Shown: in pieces, positions 21,647 to 31,452 of the stretch
Layout: each line of letters starts with the position of its first letter
How positions within the stretch are numbered: the first letter of the stretch is position 1
Source: Cellulomonas palmilytica
Lineage (GTDB): Bacteria > Actinomycetota > Actinomycetes > Actinomycetales > Cellulomonadaceae
Direction: 5' to 3'
Length of the DNA stretch: 64,000 bases
Assembly: GCF_021590045.1 (NCBI RefSeq)
Contig: NZ_CP062221.1
Location: 1,364,001 to 1,428,000 of the forward strand
Notes under the pieces: generated by a model
The model's database searches: none
Told to the model about the DNA's origin: nothing
The model's input: the letters and a program-made list of their open reading frames with translations, nothing else
Translations under genes and position numbers: made by a program

Positions 21647-24600
21647 GTGACCGTCCCCGCGCGCGCGCCAGGCTCGGGAGCCGGCTCGGACCTCGGGCCT
21701 GCCCCCGGCACGGCCGACCCCACCTCCGTCCCCACGGGCACCCCCACGCCCGCCACCCCCGGCCGCGGCACGCCCCGCACCGCCGCCACCGGGGCCGTGC
21801 CCGCCGTCGCGGGCGAGGCCGCCGGGCCCGTCGCGCTCGTCGAGCCGCCGTCCGACGCCGAGCTCGTCGAAGGTGCGCTCGCCACGTGGCGCGGCGCGCT
21901 CGTCGAGGCCGCGGGCGGCTCCACGCTCGCCGACATCGACCTGCTCGGCGAGGCCGCGCTCGACCTGTCGGCCGCGCACCCGTCCGGCATGGCGCAGCTG
22001 TTCGCGGGCCGCGAGACCCGCCTGTCGAACCTCGTGCGCGAGGGCGCGGCGCTGTCCACCGCCCGCCGGCGCGCCCGCGCGGTCGGCTCGCGCGCCGCCG
22101 CCTACGAGCAGCGCTACGGCATCGCGCCCACCTCGCTCGCCATCGGCGTCGCCACGTGGACCGAGCGCACCACCGCGGACGTCGCGCAGGACGACGTCGC
22201 CGCGCTCGCCGCCGCGACCGCCCGCACCCCCGCGCCCGCACCCGCCGACGAGCCCGCGACCGCACCCCGGCGACTGCGCGCCCCCGTGCTGCTGCGCCCC
22301 GTCGCGCTGCGCGCCCGCGGCACGGGGGAGAGCGACTACGAGCTCGCGCTCGAGCCGTCGCTCGAGGTCAACCCCGTCCTCGCCCGCGCGCTGCGCTCGC
22401 GCGGCGCGCTGCTCGACCCGGCCGCGGTCGCGCGCGGCGCGTTCACCGGCGGCGGCTTCGACCCGCGCGCCGCGCTGCAGCGGCTCGCCTCCCTCGGCGA
22501 GGCCGTGCTCGAGGACTTCGAGCTGAGCGAGCGCGTCGTCGTCGGCACGTTCGTCCACCCCGGCCAGGTGCTCGTCGACGACCTCGACAACCTCGCCGCG
22601 GGCGTCGCGCACCACGAGGTCCTCACCGCGCTCGCGGGCGTCGAGGCGGACCGCGAGCGCCTGCGCGCGCACCCGCTGCCCGCCGCCGTCGTCGGCGACC
22701 GCGACCCCGCGCACGAGCGCGGCGTGGGGGACCTGGACCCCGCGCAGCAGCACGTGCTCGACGTGGTCGCCACGGGTGCGCACCTGTTCGTCGACAGCCC
22801 CACGGGCGCCGACGACTCCGGCACGATCGCCGCGATCGTCGCGGACGCGGCCGCCGCGGGCCGCACCGTCCTGTACGTGCCCGGGCACCGCCGCGCCGCG
22901 GTCGCGCTCACCGAGCGGCTCGCCGCGCACGGCCTGCACGACCTGCTGCTCGACATCGCGCCCGAGGCCAGCTGGCGCAGCGCCGCGGCCCGCCGGATGC
23001 TCGGCGCGATGACCATGGAGTCGCCCGTCGTCGACCCGCGTGGCGTGCAGGCGCTGCGCTCGGACCTCGTCGGGCACCGTGAGGCGCTGCGCGGCTACGT
23101 CGCCGGCCTGCACACGCCCCGCGAGCCGTTCGGCGTGTCCGCGTACGACGCGCTGCAGCACCTCGCGCGCCTGACGTCCACGCGCCCCGCACCCCGCACG
23201 ACCGTGCGCCTCGCCCCCGAGGTCGCGCGCGCGCTCGACGGCGCGGACCGCTCGCGGCTCGCCGCGGACCTGCGCCGCGCGGGCGAGCTCGGCGCGTTCT
23301 CCGTGCGGCCGACCGACACCCCCTGGTACGGCGCGGACCTGCGCACGCACGCCGACGCGGACGTCGCCCGCCGCCGCCTCGCACGCCTGCTCGACGACGC
23401 CCTGCCGCGCCTCGCGCAGCGCTCCGCGCAGGTCGACGCCGAGACGGGTCTGCTGCCCGCCGAGACCGTCGACGCGTGGGGCGAGCAGCTGCGCATGCTC
23501 GACGGCGTGCGCGCGTCGCTCGACGTGTTCCTGCCGATCGTGTTCGAGCGGACCGCGGCGGACCTCGTCGCGGCGACCGCCACCAAGCAGTGGCGTGCCG
23601 AGCGCGGGATCGCGATGGGCTACTGGCTGCGGCGCCGCCTGCGCCGACAGGCGCGCGACATGGTGCGCCCCGGACGCCCCGTCGCGGACCTGCACACCGC
23701 GCTCGTCGAGGTGCAGGCGCGCCGCGAGACGTGGCAGGCGCACTGCCCGAGCGGCGGCTGGCCGCGCCTGCCCGAGGGCCTGGAGACGCTCGAGGAGGAG
23801 TACCGCGCGGTGCGCGAGGACCTCCGCGCGCTCGACGAGGTGCTCGCCACGACGCCCGGCGGCGGGGGCCTGTGCGCGCTGCCGCTGGCCGCGCTCACCG
23901 AGCGGCTCGAACGGCTGCGCGGCGCGCAGGAGGCGCTCGACACGCTGCCCGACCGCACGGGGCTGCTGCACCGCCTGCGCGACGCGGGCCTCGGGGATCT
24001 CGTCGACGACCTCGCCGAGCGGCGCATCGCCGCCGCCTACGCGCCCGCCGAGCTCGAGCTCGCGTGGTGGAGCACCGTCATCGAGCAGATCATCGCCGAG
24101 GACCCCGCGCTCGCCGGCTACGACGGCGAGGCGCTCGGCGCCATGGCACAGCGGTACGCCGAGCTCGACCGCGCGCACGTCGCGAGCCTCGCACCGCCCG
24201 TGCGCACCGCGGTGGCCGCGCAGGTCGCCGCCGTGCTGCGCCGGCACCGCGAGCAGGCCGAGGAGCTGTTCGCCGAGCTCGTCGAGGAGCGTCTCACGTC
24301 GCTGCGCGACACGTTCGCCCGGTACCCCGACGTCGCGCGCCGGCTGCGCCCCGTGCTCGTCGCGAGCCCCATGCTCGTCCCGCAGGTGCTCCCCGCGTCC
24401 CGCACCGTCGACCTCGTCGTGCTCGGCGCCGCCGCGCACCTGCCCACCGAGGTCGCGCTCGCCGCGATCGCGCGCGGCCGCCAGGTCGTCGTCGTCGGCG
24501 ACGCGCGCTGCGCGTCCGGCAGCGCCGTGCGCGAGCTCGCCGACGTCCTGCCGCGCGCGACCCTGCGCGCCGACACCGTCGCGCGCGACCCGTACCTCAC

Positions 24601-26551
24601 CACGTTCCTGTCCGAGCACGGCTACGGCGACGCGCTGGTCGCGACCCCGCTGCCCACGAGCCGCCCGCTCGTGCGGCTCGACGTCGTCGACGGCACGGGC
24701 ATGCCCGCGCAGGGCAGCGGCGTCGTCGAGACCACCGCCGCCGAGGTCGCGCACACCGTCGACCTCGTGCTCGAGCACGCTCTGTCCCGGCCCGAGGAGT
24801 CGCTCGCGGTCGTCACCGTGACCCCCGCGCATGCCGAGGCCGTCCGTGAGGCCGTGCTCGACGAGGTCCGCACGAACCCCGCGCTCGCGGCGTTCTTCGA
24901 CCCCGCGCGGCCCGAGCCGTTCGTCGTCACCGACCTCACCGGGGTCGCCGGCCTGCACCGCGACGCCGTGCTGCTGTCGCTCGGCCTCGGCCGCACGCCG
25001 CACCGCCGCGTGCTGCACACGTTCGGCGTGCTGTCCGGCCCCGGCGGCGACGCGCTCCTGCTCGACGCGCTCGGCTCGACCCGCCACCGCCTCGGCGTCG
25101 TGGCCTGCTTCGGCGCCGACGACCTCGACCCCGAGCGCCTGCGCGGCGACGGCCCCCGCCTGCTGCGCGACCTGCTCGCGTTCGCCGCCGAGCGCGGTGC
25201 CGGCCAGACCGCACCCGCGTCCCACGCGGTCGACCCCGACCGCCTGCTCGTCGACCTCGCCGAACGCCTGTGGCGGCACGGGCTCGTCGTCGAGCTCGAC
25301 TACGGCGTGCCCGGCGGGCAGCGCATCCCCATGGTCGTCGGCCACCCGTCCCTGCCCGGACGCATGCTCGTCGCCGTCCTCACCGACGACGACGCGTACG
25401 TCGGCGAGCCGTCCGTGCGCGTGCGCGAGCGGCTCACCGCCGACCGGCTCGAACGGCTCGGCTGGACGGTCGTGCGCGTGTGGTCCGCGGCCGCGTTCCT
25501 CGACCCCGAGGCCGAGGTCGACCGCATCCGCCGCTACGTGCACCGCGCCGTGCCCGCGCCCGTCGAGCCGCGCACCGGCACCGCCGTGATCGGCCTGCCG
25601 CAGTCGTGGACCGACGACGAGCGCGCCCTGGGTGCTGAGGTGCGCGGCAGGCGAACCGACGCGCCCGCGTCCGCGTCCGTGTCCGTGTCCGACGAGCGAG
25701 CGACCGACGAGCGAGCGCGGGCCGAGGACGGCGTCGACGAGCCGACGACCACGGCGCCGACTGCTGCTGCACCGACGCCGACTGCTCCCACGCCCACTGC
25801 TCCCACGCCTGCCCAGGGGTCGGTCGACCGCCACGAGGCTCCCGCGGCCGGCGTGTTCACGCCCGTGAGCCCCACGCCTGCCCGGCAGGGCGCCGACCAC
25901 GCCACGGCCGAGCCGCGGGGACGTGCGGCGCGCCGCAAGGGCCGTCAGCGCAAGGGCCGCGGGCACGACGAGCGTGCGGGCGCCGCACCCACGGCGAGCG
26001 CAGCCGCTCCGACGGCTCCCGCTGCCGCGGCGCCTGCTCCCGAGGTGCCCGCCGCGGGCACCTCGGCGGAGCCCGGTCCGGCGGTCGTCGGACCGACGGG
26101 GACGGCCCCGACGCCCGCGGTGCCCGCGCAGCGTGAGGCCTCCCAGCGGCCCGCGAGCCCGACCGCGGGACACGCCTCGACCCCGACCGAGCCGCCGGCC
26201 GTGACGGGCGCGATGGTCGTGCAGAACGCGCCGCGCACGGGCGTCGTGCCGGTCGCGATGGACGGGGTGGTGGTCGACGACGCGCAGCGCCGTCCGCTGT
26301 CGGTCGTGCGGACCGAGCAGCCCGCGCTCCCGGTGCGTGCGCTGCCGCGCCCTGACGTGCGCCGCGGTCTGCCGATCGCCGCGTACAGCGACGACCAGCT
26401 CGACGACCTCGTCGGCTGGCTGCAGTCCGACGGCGTGCAGCGCTCGCGCGACGAGCTCGCGGCGGCCCTGCGCGACGAGCTCGGGGTCACGCGCCGCTCG
26501 TACCGCATCGACACCGCGGTCCGCGGCGCGATCGAGCGCGCCCTGTCCTGA
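21647..26551 (+). CDS. Giant helicase-like protein with degenerate ATPase and nuclease motifs
   Basis: The 1634-residue protein has the layout of actinobacterial superfamily-1 (Dna2/UPF1-like) helicases fused to a C-terminal MTES_1575-type endonuclease domain and a small winged helix (about residues 1578-1633, DDQLDDLVGWLQSDGVQRSRDELA). The Walker A site, normally GPPGTGKT, reads SPTGADDSGT at 384-393. The DEASQ box is GAAAH at 927-931 (VVLGAAAHLP). In the nuclease domain (about 1205-1298), the D and ExD/K positions read MVVGHP and AVLTDDDAY. Catalysis therefore looks lost in both domains. A Pro/Ala/Thr-rich linker (about 1330-1560) precedes the winged helix. GTG 21647 follows TACCGT by six bases. 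Confidence 0.7.
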   Translation: MTVPARAPGSGAGSDLGPAPGTADPTSVPTGTPTPATPGRGTPRTAATGAVPAVAGEAAGPVALVEPPSDAELVEGALATWRGALVEAAGGSTLADIDLLGEAALDLSAAHPSGMAQLFAGRETRLSNLVREGAALSTARRRARAVGSRAAAYEQRYGIAPTSLAIGVATWTERTTADVAQDDVAALAAATARTPAPAPADEPATAPRRLRAPVLLRPVALRARGTGESDYELALEPSLEVNPVLARALRSRGALLDPAAVARGAFTGGGFDPRAALQRLASLGEAVLEDFELSERVVVGTFVHPGQVLVDDLDNLAAGVAHHEVLTALAGVEADRERLRAHPLPAAVVGDRDPAHERGVGDLDPAQQHVLDVVATGAHLFVDSPTGADDSGTIAAIVADAAAAGRTVLYVPGHRRAAVALTERLAAHGLHDLLLDIAPEASWRSAAARRMLGAMTMESPVVDPRGVQALRSDLVGHREALRGYVAGLHTPREPFGVSAYDALQHLARLTSTRPAPRTTVRLAPEVARALDGADRSRLAADLRRAGELGAFSVRPTDTPWYGADLRTHADADVARRRLARLLDDALPRLAQRSAQVDAETGLLPAETVDAWGEQLRMLDGVRASLDVFLPIVFERTAADLVAATATKQWRAERGIAMGYWLRRRLRRQARDMVRPGRPVADLHTALVEVQARRETWQAHCPSGGWPRLPEGLETLEEEYRAVREDLRALDEVLATTPGGGGLCALPLAALTERLERLRGAQEALDTLPDRTGLLHRLRDAGLGDLVDDLAERRIAAAYAPAELELAWWSTVIEQIIAEDPALAGYDGEALGAMAQRYAELDRAHVASLAPPVRTAVAAQVAAVLRRHREQAEELFAELVEERLTSLRDTFARYPDVARRLRPVLVASPMLVPQVLPASRTVDLVVLGAAAHLPTEVALAAIARGRQVVVVGDARCASGSAVRELADVLPRATLRADTVARDPYLTTFLSEHGYGDALVATPLPTSRPLVRLDVVDGTGMPAQGSGVVETTAAEVAHTVDLVLEHALSRPEESLAVVTVTPAHAEAVREAVLDEVRTNPALAAFFDPARPEPFVVTDLTGVAGLHRDAVLLSLGLGRTPHRRVLHTFGVLSGPGGDALLLDALGSTRHRLGVVACFGADDLDPERLRGDGPRLLRDLLAFAAERGAGQTAPASHAVDPDRLLVDLAERLWRHGLVVELDYGVPGGQRIPMVVGHPSLPGRMLVAVLTDDDAYVGEPSVRVRERLTADRLERLGWTVVRVWSAAAFLDPEAEVDRIRRYVHRAVPAPVEPRTGTAVIGLPQSWTDDERALGAEVRGRRTDAPASASVSVSDERATDERARAEDGVDEPTTTAPTAAAPTPTAPTPTAPTPAQGSVDRHEAPAAGVFTPVSPTPARQGADHATAEPRGRAARRKGRQRKGRGHDERAGAAPTASAAAPTAPAAAAPAPEVPAAGTSAEPGPAVVGPTGTAPTPAVPAQREASQRPASPTAGHASTPTEPPAVTGAMVVQNAPRTGVVPVAMDGVVVDDAQRRPLSVVRTEQPALPVRALPRPDVRRGLPIAAYSDDQLDDLVGWLQSDGVQRSRDELAAALRDELGVTRRSYRIDTAVRGAIERALS

Positions 26552-26595
26552 GCCACCCTGGCGGGCGGACGCGTGTGCGGTGCGATGATCGAGCG

Positions 26596-26880
26596 GTGAA
26601 CGGTCAGGAACCCCGGGCGCGTCGTCCTCGGCGCGCGGTGCGTCAGCCCGGGACGGTCGGGACCGACGAGTCGGTGCTGCGCACGACGCTGCCCGCGGTG
26701 CCCGCGCCTGAGCCCGTGGTTCCGCCCGCCCCGCCCTCCCCGCCCGCCGGTGGTCCGCGCGACCGGTCCGGTGACGCGTTGCTCGCGGTGCGCAGCGCGG
26801 ACGACTCCGACGTCGGCTGGGGCGACGGCTCCGACGCGAACGACGAGCGCCTGCGTCGCGACAAGCCCCCGCACTGGTGA
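26596..26880 (+). CDS. Small conserved actinobacterial protein
   Basis: The 94-residue product has a Pro-rich disordered N-terminal half and a C-terminal block ending SADDSDVGWGD, NDERLRRDKPPHW, a short motif I recall at the C-terminus of many small actinobacterial proteins of unknown function. GTG 26596 is six bases behind GATGAT. It follows the helicase-like gene by 44 bases. Confidence 0.6.
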   Translation: MNGQEPRARRPRRAVRQPGTVGTDESVLRTTLPAVPAPEPVVPPAPPSPPAGGPRDRSGDALLAVRSADDSDVGWGDGSDANDERLRRDKPPHW

Positions 26881-26985
26881 CCTGACCGGCCGCGACCCGA
26901 CCCCAGCCCCTCGTCGGCGCCGGCCCGTCCCCAGGTCCGCATCAGGCGGTGCCGACCGTGTGCGGCGGCTGCCTAGCGTGCGGGC

Positions 26986-27657
26986 GTGCCGTCGACCAGG
27001 TTCCCCGTCCCGCCGCTCGAGCGGCGACGCCGCCCCGTGCGCGCCGCGTGGCGCGGGGTGCTGTGGCGGTGGCGGTTCGTGGTCGCGGCGGTCGGCGTCG
27101 GGATCGCGGCGTCATCGGCGCTGCAGGTGCTGCGCCCGCCCGCGCCGCAGGTCCGCGCGGTCGTCGTCGCCGCGCGTGACCTGCCGGCGGGCACGACGCT
27201 CGCCGCAGGCGACCTCCGCGTGGCGCGGCTCCCGGCGGGCCTCGCGCTCGACTCCACGCGGGCCAGGGCGGACGGCCTGGTCGGCCGGGCGACCGCCGTG
27301 CCCGTGCCCGCCGGTCTGCCGGTGGTGCCGGGGCTCCTGACGTCCGAGGACCTCGTGGGCCCGCCGGGCACGGTCGTCGCGGCCGTGCGGCTCGCGGACC
27401 CGGCGATGGCCGCGCTGCTGACGCCCGGGACGCGGATCGACGTGCTCGCGGCTGCCGCCGAGACCGGTGCGCAGGGCGTGGTCGTCGCGCGGCGCGCGCT
27501 CGTCCTCCCGGTCGCGCCGGGCGACGACGAGGGCGGGTGGGCGGTGGGCGGCGAGACGGACATCCCTCCCGTTCTGCTCGCCGTGACGCCCGACGAGGCC
27601 GCGGCCCTCTCCGGAGCTGCCGTCGGCGCGTTGCTCAGTGCCGTGGTCGTGCCATGA
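26986..27657 (+). CDS. SAF-domain membrane-anchored protein (CpaB/RcpC-like)
   Basis: The 223-residue protein has an N-terminal transmembrane anchor (about residues 23-42, WRFVVAAVGVGIAASSALQVL) and a SAF domain (about 50-115, VVVAARDLPAGTTLAAGDL) like that of Flp pilus assembly protein CpaB and antifreeze-like proteins. In this mscL/fmdB neighbourhood the SAF protein is a common companion of unknown role. TAGCGT (26974-26979) ends six bases before GTG 26986, so the transcript is probably leaderless. Confidence 0.75.
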   Translation: MPSTRFPVPPLERRRRPVRAAWRGVLWRWRFVVAAVGVGIAASSALQVLRPPAPQVRAVVVAARDLPAGTTLAAGDLRVARLPAGLALDSTRARADGLVGRATAVPVPAGLPVVPGLLTSEDLVGPPGTVVAAVRLADPAMAALLTPGTRIDVLAAAAETGAQGVVVARRALVLPVAPGDDEGGWAVGGETDIPPVLLAVTPDEAAALSGAAVGALLSAVVVP

Positions 27658-27705
27658 TCGAACGTCTGACCAGGCCGTCGCGCCCCGCGCTCATCGGAGG
27701 TACTC

Positions 27706-28254
27706 GTGTCGCAGTCCACAGTCGGTTCGGCGGCGGGGTCCGCCGCGAACGCCCTCGGCTCCGGGGCCAAGGGCCTCGCGAAGGTGTTCGAGGGGTTCAA
27801 GGACTTCATCTCCCGCGGCAACGCGGTCGACCTCGCGGTCGGTGTCGTCATCGGTGCCGCGTTCGGCGCCTTCGTGCAGTCGATCGTCGACGGGTTCATC
27901 AACCCGCTCATCGGCTGGGTCTTCGGGCAGCCGAACCTGGACGAGGTCCTGGCGTTCGGCCCGGAGGGCAAGACCCCGATCAGCTTCGGGCACATCATCA
28001 GCGCGGCGCTCACGTTCCTCATCACCGCCGCGGCCGTGTACTTCGTCGTCGTGCTGCCGCTGAACAAGCTCGCGGCGCGTCGCAAGCGCGGCGAGGAGGC
28101 CGAGCCGGCCGCGCCCGCCGAGGACATCCTGCTGCTGCAGGAGATCCGCGACCTGCTGGCCCAGCGTCCGACGCCCGCGCTGCAGTCGGACCTCACGACG
28201 CCGCCGACGATCCGGCCCGAGGACGGCCCGACGCCGCCCGCGCCGACGGCCTGA
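27706..28254 (+). CDS. mscL: Large-conductance mechanosensitive channel MscL
   Basis: The 182-residue protein contains the MscL core SRGNAVDLAVGVVIGAAFG (TM1), FVQSIVDGFINPLIGWVFG and a second membrane helix (ISAALTFLITAAAVYFVVVLPLNK), with the C-terminal helix EDILLLQEIRDLL. It opens under membrane tension to release solutes on osmotic downshift. The N-terminus is about 30 residues longer than in E. coli and the C-terminal tail is Pro/Thr-rich. GGAGG lies five bases before GTG 27706. The stop is followed by two more TGAs in the other two frames. Confidence 0.95.
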   Translation: MSQSTVGSAAGSAANALGSGAKGLAKVFEGFKDFISRGNAVDLAVGVVIGAAFGAFVQSIVDGFINPLIGWVFGQPNLDEVLAFGPEGKTPISFGHIISAALTFLITAAAVYFVVVLPLNKLAARRKRGEEAEPAAPAEDILLLQEIRDLLAQRPTPALQSDLTTPPTIRPEDGPTPPAPTA

Positions 28255-28283
28255 CGCGCGCCGCCTGACGCGCACCCCCTGAC
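28251..28283 (+). repeat. 14-bp tandem repeat with stop codons in three frames
   Basis: CTGACGCGC recurs three times at 14-bp spacing; TGA falls at 28252 (the mscL stop), 28266 and 28280, one in each frame. Confidence 0.7.
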
Positions 28284-28295
28284 GCGCTCCCGCAC

Positions 28296-28328
28296 GAGGA
28301 CCGCCCCGCCACCGGCCGGGCGGTCCTC
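28296..28328 (+). terminator. mscL terminator
   Basis: GAGGACCGCCC (28296-28306) pairs with GGGCGGTCCTC (28318-28328), 11-base loop. Confidence 0.7.
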
Positions 28329-28516
28329 GTCGTCTGCGCGCGTCGCCGGTCCCTGGGCGGGGCGCCGGAGGGAGGGTGTGTGGGGCGAACCACGCGTGCG
28401 CGGGGAGTCGGAGGGGTTGCACGGGTCGTTACCATTGGCACTCGGAACGTGCGAGTGCCAGGCTGCGCCACCCCGGCGCCCGGCTCGCGCCATCACGGAC
28501 GAACCAGGGAGAACCG

Positions 28517-28852
28517 GTGCCCACCTACTCGTACGCGTGCACGGCGTGCGGCCACGCCTTCGACATCCACCAGTCGTTCTCGGACGACTCGCTGACGGTC
28601 TGCCCCGAGTGCGAGGGCAAGCTGCGCAAGGTGTTCTCCTCGGTGGGCGTCGTGTTCAAGGGCTCCGGCTTCTACCGCAACGACGCGCGCTCGGGCGCGA
28701 AGTCGTCGTCGGTCCCCGCGGTCTCGTCCGACAAGAGCGCGTCGTCGACGAGCACCTCGTCGTCGGACTCGTCGTCGTCGACCTCGTCGTCGACGAGCAC
28801 GTCGAGCCCGGCCCCGGCCGCCGCTCCGGCCGCCGCTCCCGCTGCGTCCTGA
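28517..28852 (+). CDS. FmdB family zinc-ribbon protein
   Basis: The 111-residue protein begins PTYSYACTACGHAFD, with C8 and C11, and continues CPECEGKLRKVFSSVGVVFKGSGFY, the FmdB regulatory-protein zinc ribbon. The last 45 residues are a Ser/Thr then Ala/Pro tail, low complexity. FmdB proteins are proposed regulators; their partner is unknown. AGGGAG lies five bases before GTG 28517. Confidence 0.9.
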   Translation: MPTYSYACTACGHAFDIHQSFSDDSLTVCPECEGKLRKVFSSVGVVFKGSGFYRNDARSGAKSSSVPAVSSDKSASSTSTSSSDSSSSTSSSTSTSSPAPAAAPAAAPAAS

Positions 28853-28888
28853 CGGCAGCCGCCCCACGCCCGCACTACCCTCGCAGAC

Positions 28889-31444
28889 GTGCTCCGTAGC
28901 CGTGCCGCCCGTCTGACCGTCCTCTCGGTCGCCATCGTCCTCGTCGTCGCGCTGGTCGCGGCGGTCGTCGCCGCGTTCGTCGTCGTGCGCCGCCCGCTGC
29001 CGCAGGTGAGCGGGACGCTCGAGGTCGCGGGCCTGCACGACGAGGTGACGGTGACGCGCGACGCGCGCGGCGTCCCGACGATCACGGCGCAGGACCCGCA
29101 CGACCTGTTCCTCGCGCAGGGCTACGTCGCCGCGCAGGACCGGTTCTTCGAGATGGACTACCGCCGGCACGTCGTCGCGGGCCGGCTCTCGGAGCTCGTC
29201 GGCGAGAACGAGGACGCGCTCGACGCGGACAAGGTGATCCGCACGTTCGGCTGGCACCGGGTCGCGCAGGAGGAGCTCGGGATCGTCGACGCCTCGACGC
29301 GCGAGGCGCTCGAGGCGTACGCGGACGGCGTGAACGCCTACCTGGACGGCAAGGCGCCCTCGCAGATCGCGGTGGAGTACACCGTCCTCGGCCTGCAGGT
29401 GGACGTCGAGGCCCCCGAACCGTGGGACGCGGTCGACTCGCTCGCGTGGCTCAAGGCCATGGCGTGGGACCTGCGCGGCAACTACGAGGACGAGCTCGCG
29501 CGGGCCCGCGCGTACGCGTCGGTGCGGGACGTCGCGAAGGTCGACCAGCTGTTCCCGACGTACCCGTACGACGTCAACCAGCCGATCGTCGCGGCCGACG
29601 ACCTGACGAGCGCTGAGCCGGCGTCCGCGACCACGGACCTGGACCTCGACGACGCGGGCCTGCAGGCGGCCGTCGACAGCGCGCAGAAGGCGCTCGACGC
29701 GGTCCCGCACCTCGTCGGCGAGGGCGAGGGGGTGGGGTCGAACTCGTGGGTGGTCGCGGGCGAGCACACCGCGAGCGGGTCGCCGATCCTCGCGAACGAC
29801 CCGCACCTGGGCATCTCCGCGCCGGGGATCTGGATGCAGGTCGGCCTGCGCTGCGCGACCGTCGACGAGGCGTGCCCGTTCGACGTGTCGGGCTTCGGGT
29901 TCGCGGGCTTCCCGGGCGTCGTCATCGGCCACAACGCGGACCTCGCGTGGGGCCTGACGAACCTGGGCGCGGACGTCACGGACTTCTTCCTCGAGCGCGT
30001 CGACGGGAACCGGACCGTGCGCGGCGACGGCACCGCGCCGATCCGGACGCGCACCGAGGTCATCAAGGTCAACGGCGGCGAGGACGTGACGATCGAGGTC
30101 CGCCAGAGCGTGCACGGGCCGATCGTGTCCGACGTGCTGGACGTCGACCGGGCCGGTGACGCGCCCATGCCGGACGGGACGTCGGGCCGCGGGTACGAGG
30201 TCGCGCTCGCGTGGACCGCGCTGGCGCCGGGGCACACGGCCGACGCCGTCCTCTCGACGGCGACCGCGAAGGACGCGAGCGACATCGCGCGCGTGGGCCG
30301 GCTGCTCGACGTGCCCTCGCAGAACATCGTGTTCGCGACGACGGACGGGCACATCGGCTACCAGGCGCCCGGCCGCATCCCGGTGCGGCAGAAGATCACC
30401 GGTGAGGTGCCGTCGGACGGCACGTGGCCGCGCCCGGGCTGGGACCCGGCCTACGACTGGCAGGGGTACGTCGACCCCGAGGAGATGCCGCGCGCGCTCG
30501 ACCCGGCCGAGGGGTTCGTCGTCGCGGCGAATCAGGCGGTCACGCCGCAGGGCGTCGGTCCGTTCCTCACGGACGACTGGGACTACGGCTACCGCGCGCA
30601 GCGCATCCGCACGACCTTGACGAACGCCGTCACGCGCGGCGAGAAGCTCGACGTCGCGGCCATGAGCACCCTGCAGAACGACGAGCGCAACCCGTACGCC
30701 GACGTGCTCGTGCCGTGGCTCCTGCGCATCGAGATCGACGACGCGTTCGCCGACGACGGCCAGGAGCTGCTGCGCACGTGGGACCACGTGTCGAGCGAGG
30801 ACTCCGCGGCGGCCGCGTACTTCGCCGCGGTCTGGAAGACGCTGCTCGAGCTGACCTTCGCCGACGACCTGCCCGACGGGGACCTGCCGAACGGCGGCTC
30901 GCGCTGGCTCGAGGTGGTCCGCGGCCTGCTCGACGACCCGGGCTCGACGTGGTGGGACGACCGCACGACCCCGGGTCTGCTCGAGGGTCGCGACGAGGTG
31001 CTCTACCAGGCGATGGTCACGGCACGGCTGACGCTCACGCAGCAGCTCGGGCGGGACGCCGACGAGTGGCGCTGGGGCCGACTGCACACCGCGGCACCCG
31101 AGCACCCCGTGCTCGGCGGCTCGTCGGTGCCCGGCCTCGTGCGCAACTTCGTCAACCCGGACCCGGTCGCGGTGGGCGGCGGCTCGTCGATCGTCAACGC
31201 GACGTCGTGGGACGCATCGGAGGGCTACGGGGTGACCGCGGCGCCGTCGATGCGGATGGTCGTCGACCTGGGTGACCTGGACTCCTCGACGTGGGTCGCG
31301 TTCACCGGGACGTCCGGGCACCCGGCGAGCCCGCACTACACCGACCAGCTCGACGCGTGGGCCCAGGGGACGACGTTCCCGTGGCCGTTCTCGACCGCCG
31401 CGACGCAGGCGGACGCGGTCGACCGGTTGACGCTGCGGCCCTGA
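28889..31444 (+). CDS. Penicillin acylase family (Ntn hydrolase, S45) membrane-anchored protein
   Basis: The 851-residue protein has an N-terminal membrane anchor or signal (residues 10-33), then the S45 architecture: an alpha chain (about 50-283), the processing site GVG-SNSW with the nucleophile Ser at residue 284, and the beta chain with SPILANDPHL and NADLAWGLTN. Members hydrolyse amides such as beta-lactam side chains, acyl-homoserine lactones or acylated lipids; the natural substrate is unknown. TACCCT (28876-28881) is seven bases before GTG 28889, so it is probably leaderless. Confidence 0.9.
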   Translation: MLRSRAARLTVLSVAIVLVVALVAAVVAAFVVVRRPLPQVSGTLEVAGLHDEVTVTRDARGVPTITAQDPHDLFLAQGYVAAQDRFFEMDYRRHVVAGRLSELVGENEDALDADKVIRTFGWHRVAQEELGIVDASTREALEAYADGVNAYLDGKAPSQIAVEYTVLGLQVDVEAPEPWDAVDSLAWLKAMAWDLRGNYEDELARARAYASVRDVAKVDQLFPTYPYDVNQPIVAADDLTSAEPASATTDLDLDDAGLQAAVDSAQKALDAVPHLVGEGEGVGSNSWVVAGEHTASGSPILANDPHLGISAPGIWMQVGLRCATVDEACPFDVSGFGFAGFPGVVIGHNADLAWGLTNLGADVTDFFLERVDGNRTVRGDGTAPIRTRTEVIKVNGGEDVTIEVRQSVHGPIVSDVLDVDRAGDAPMPDGTSGRGYEVALAWTALAPGHTADAVLSTATAKDASDIARVGRLLDVPSQNIVFATTDGHIGYQAPGRIPVRQKITGEVPSDGTWPRPGWDPAYDWQGYVDPEEMPRALDPAEGFVVAANQAVTPQGVGPFLTDDWDYGYRAQRIRTTLTNAVTRGEKLDVAAMSTLQNDERNPYADVLVPWLLRIEIDDAFADDGQELLRTWDHVSSEDSAAAAYFAAVWKTLLELTFADDLPDGDLPNGGSRWLEVVRGLLDDPGSTWWDDRTTPGLLEGRDEVLYQAMVTARLTLTQQLGRDADEWRWGRLHTAAPEHPVLGGSSVPGLVRNFVNPDPVAVGGGSSIVNATSWDASEGYGVTAAPSMRMVVDLGDLDSSTWVAFTGTSGHPASPHYTDQLDAWAQGTTFPWPFSTAATQADAVDRLTLRP

Positions 31445-31452
31445 CGCGCGGC

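Noticed and set aside
28493..31336. Leftward frame of 947 codons over the penicillin acylase gene
   Set aside because: Antisense shadow; the acylase on the plus strand has intact catalytic motifs.
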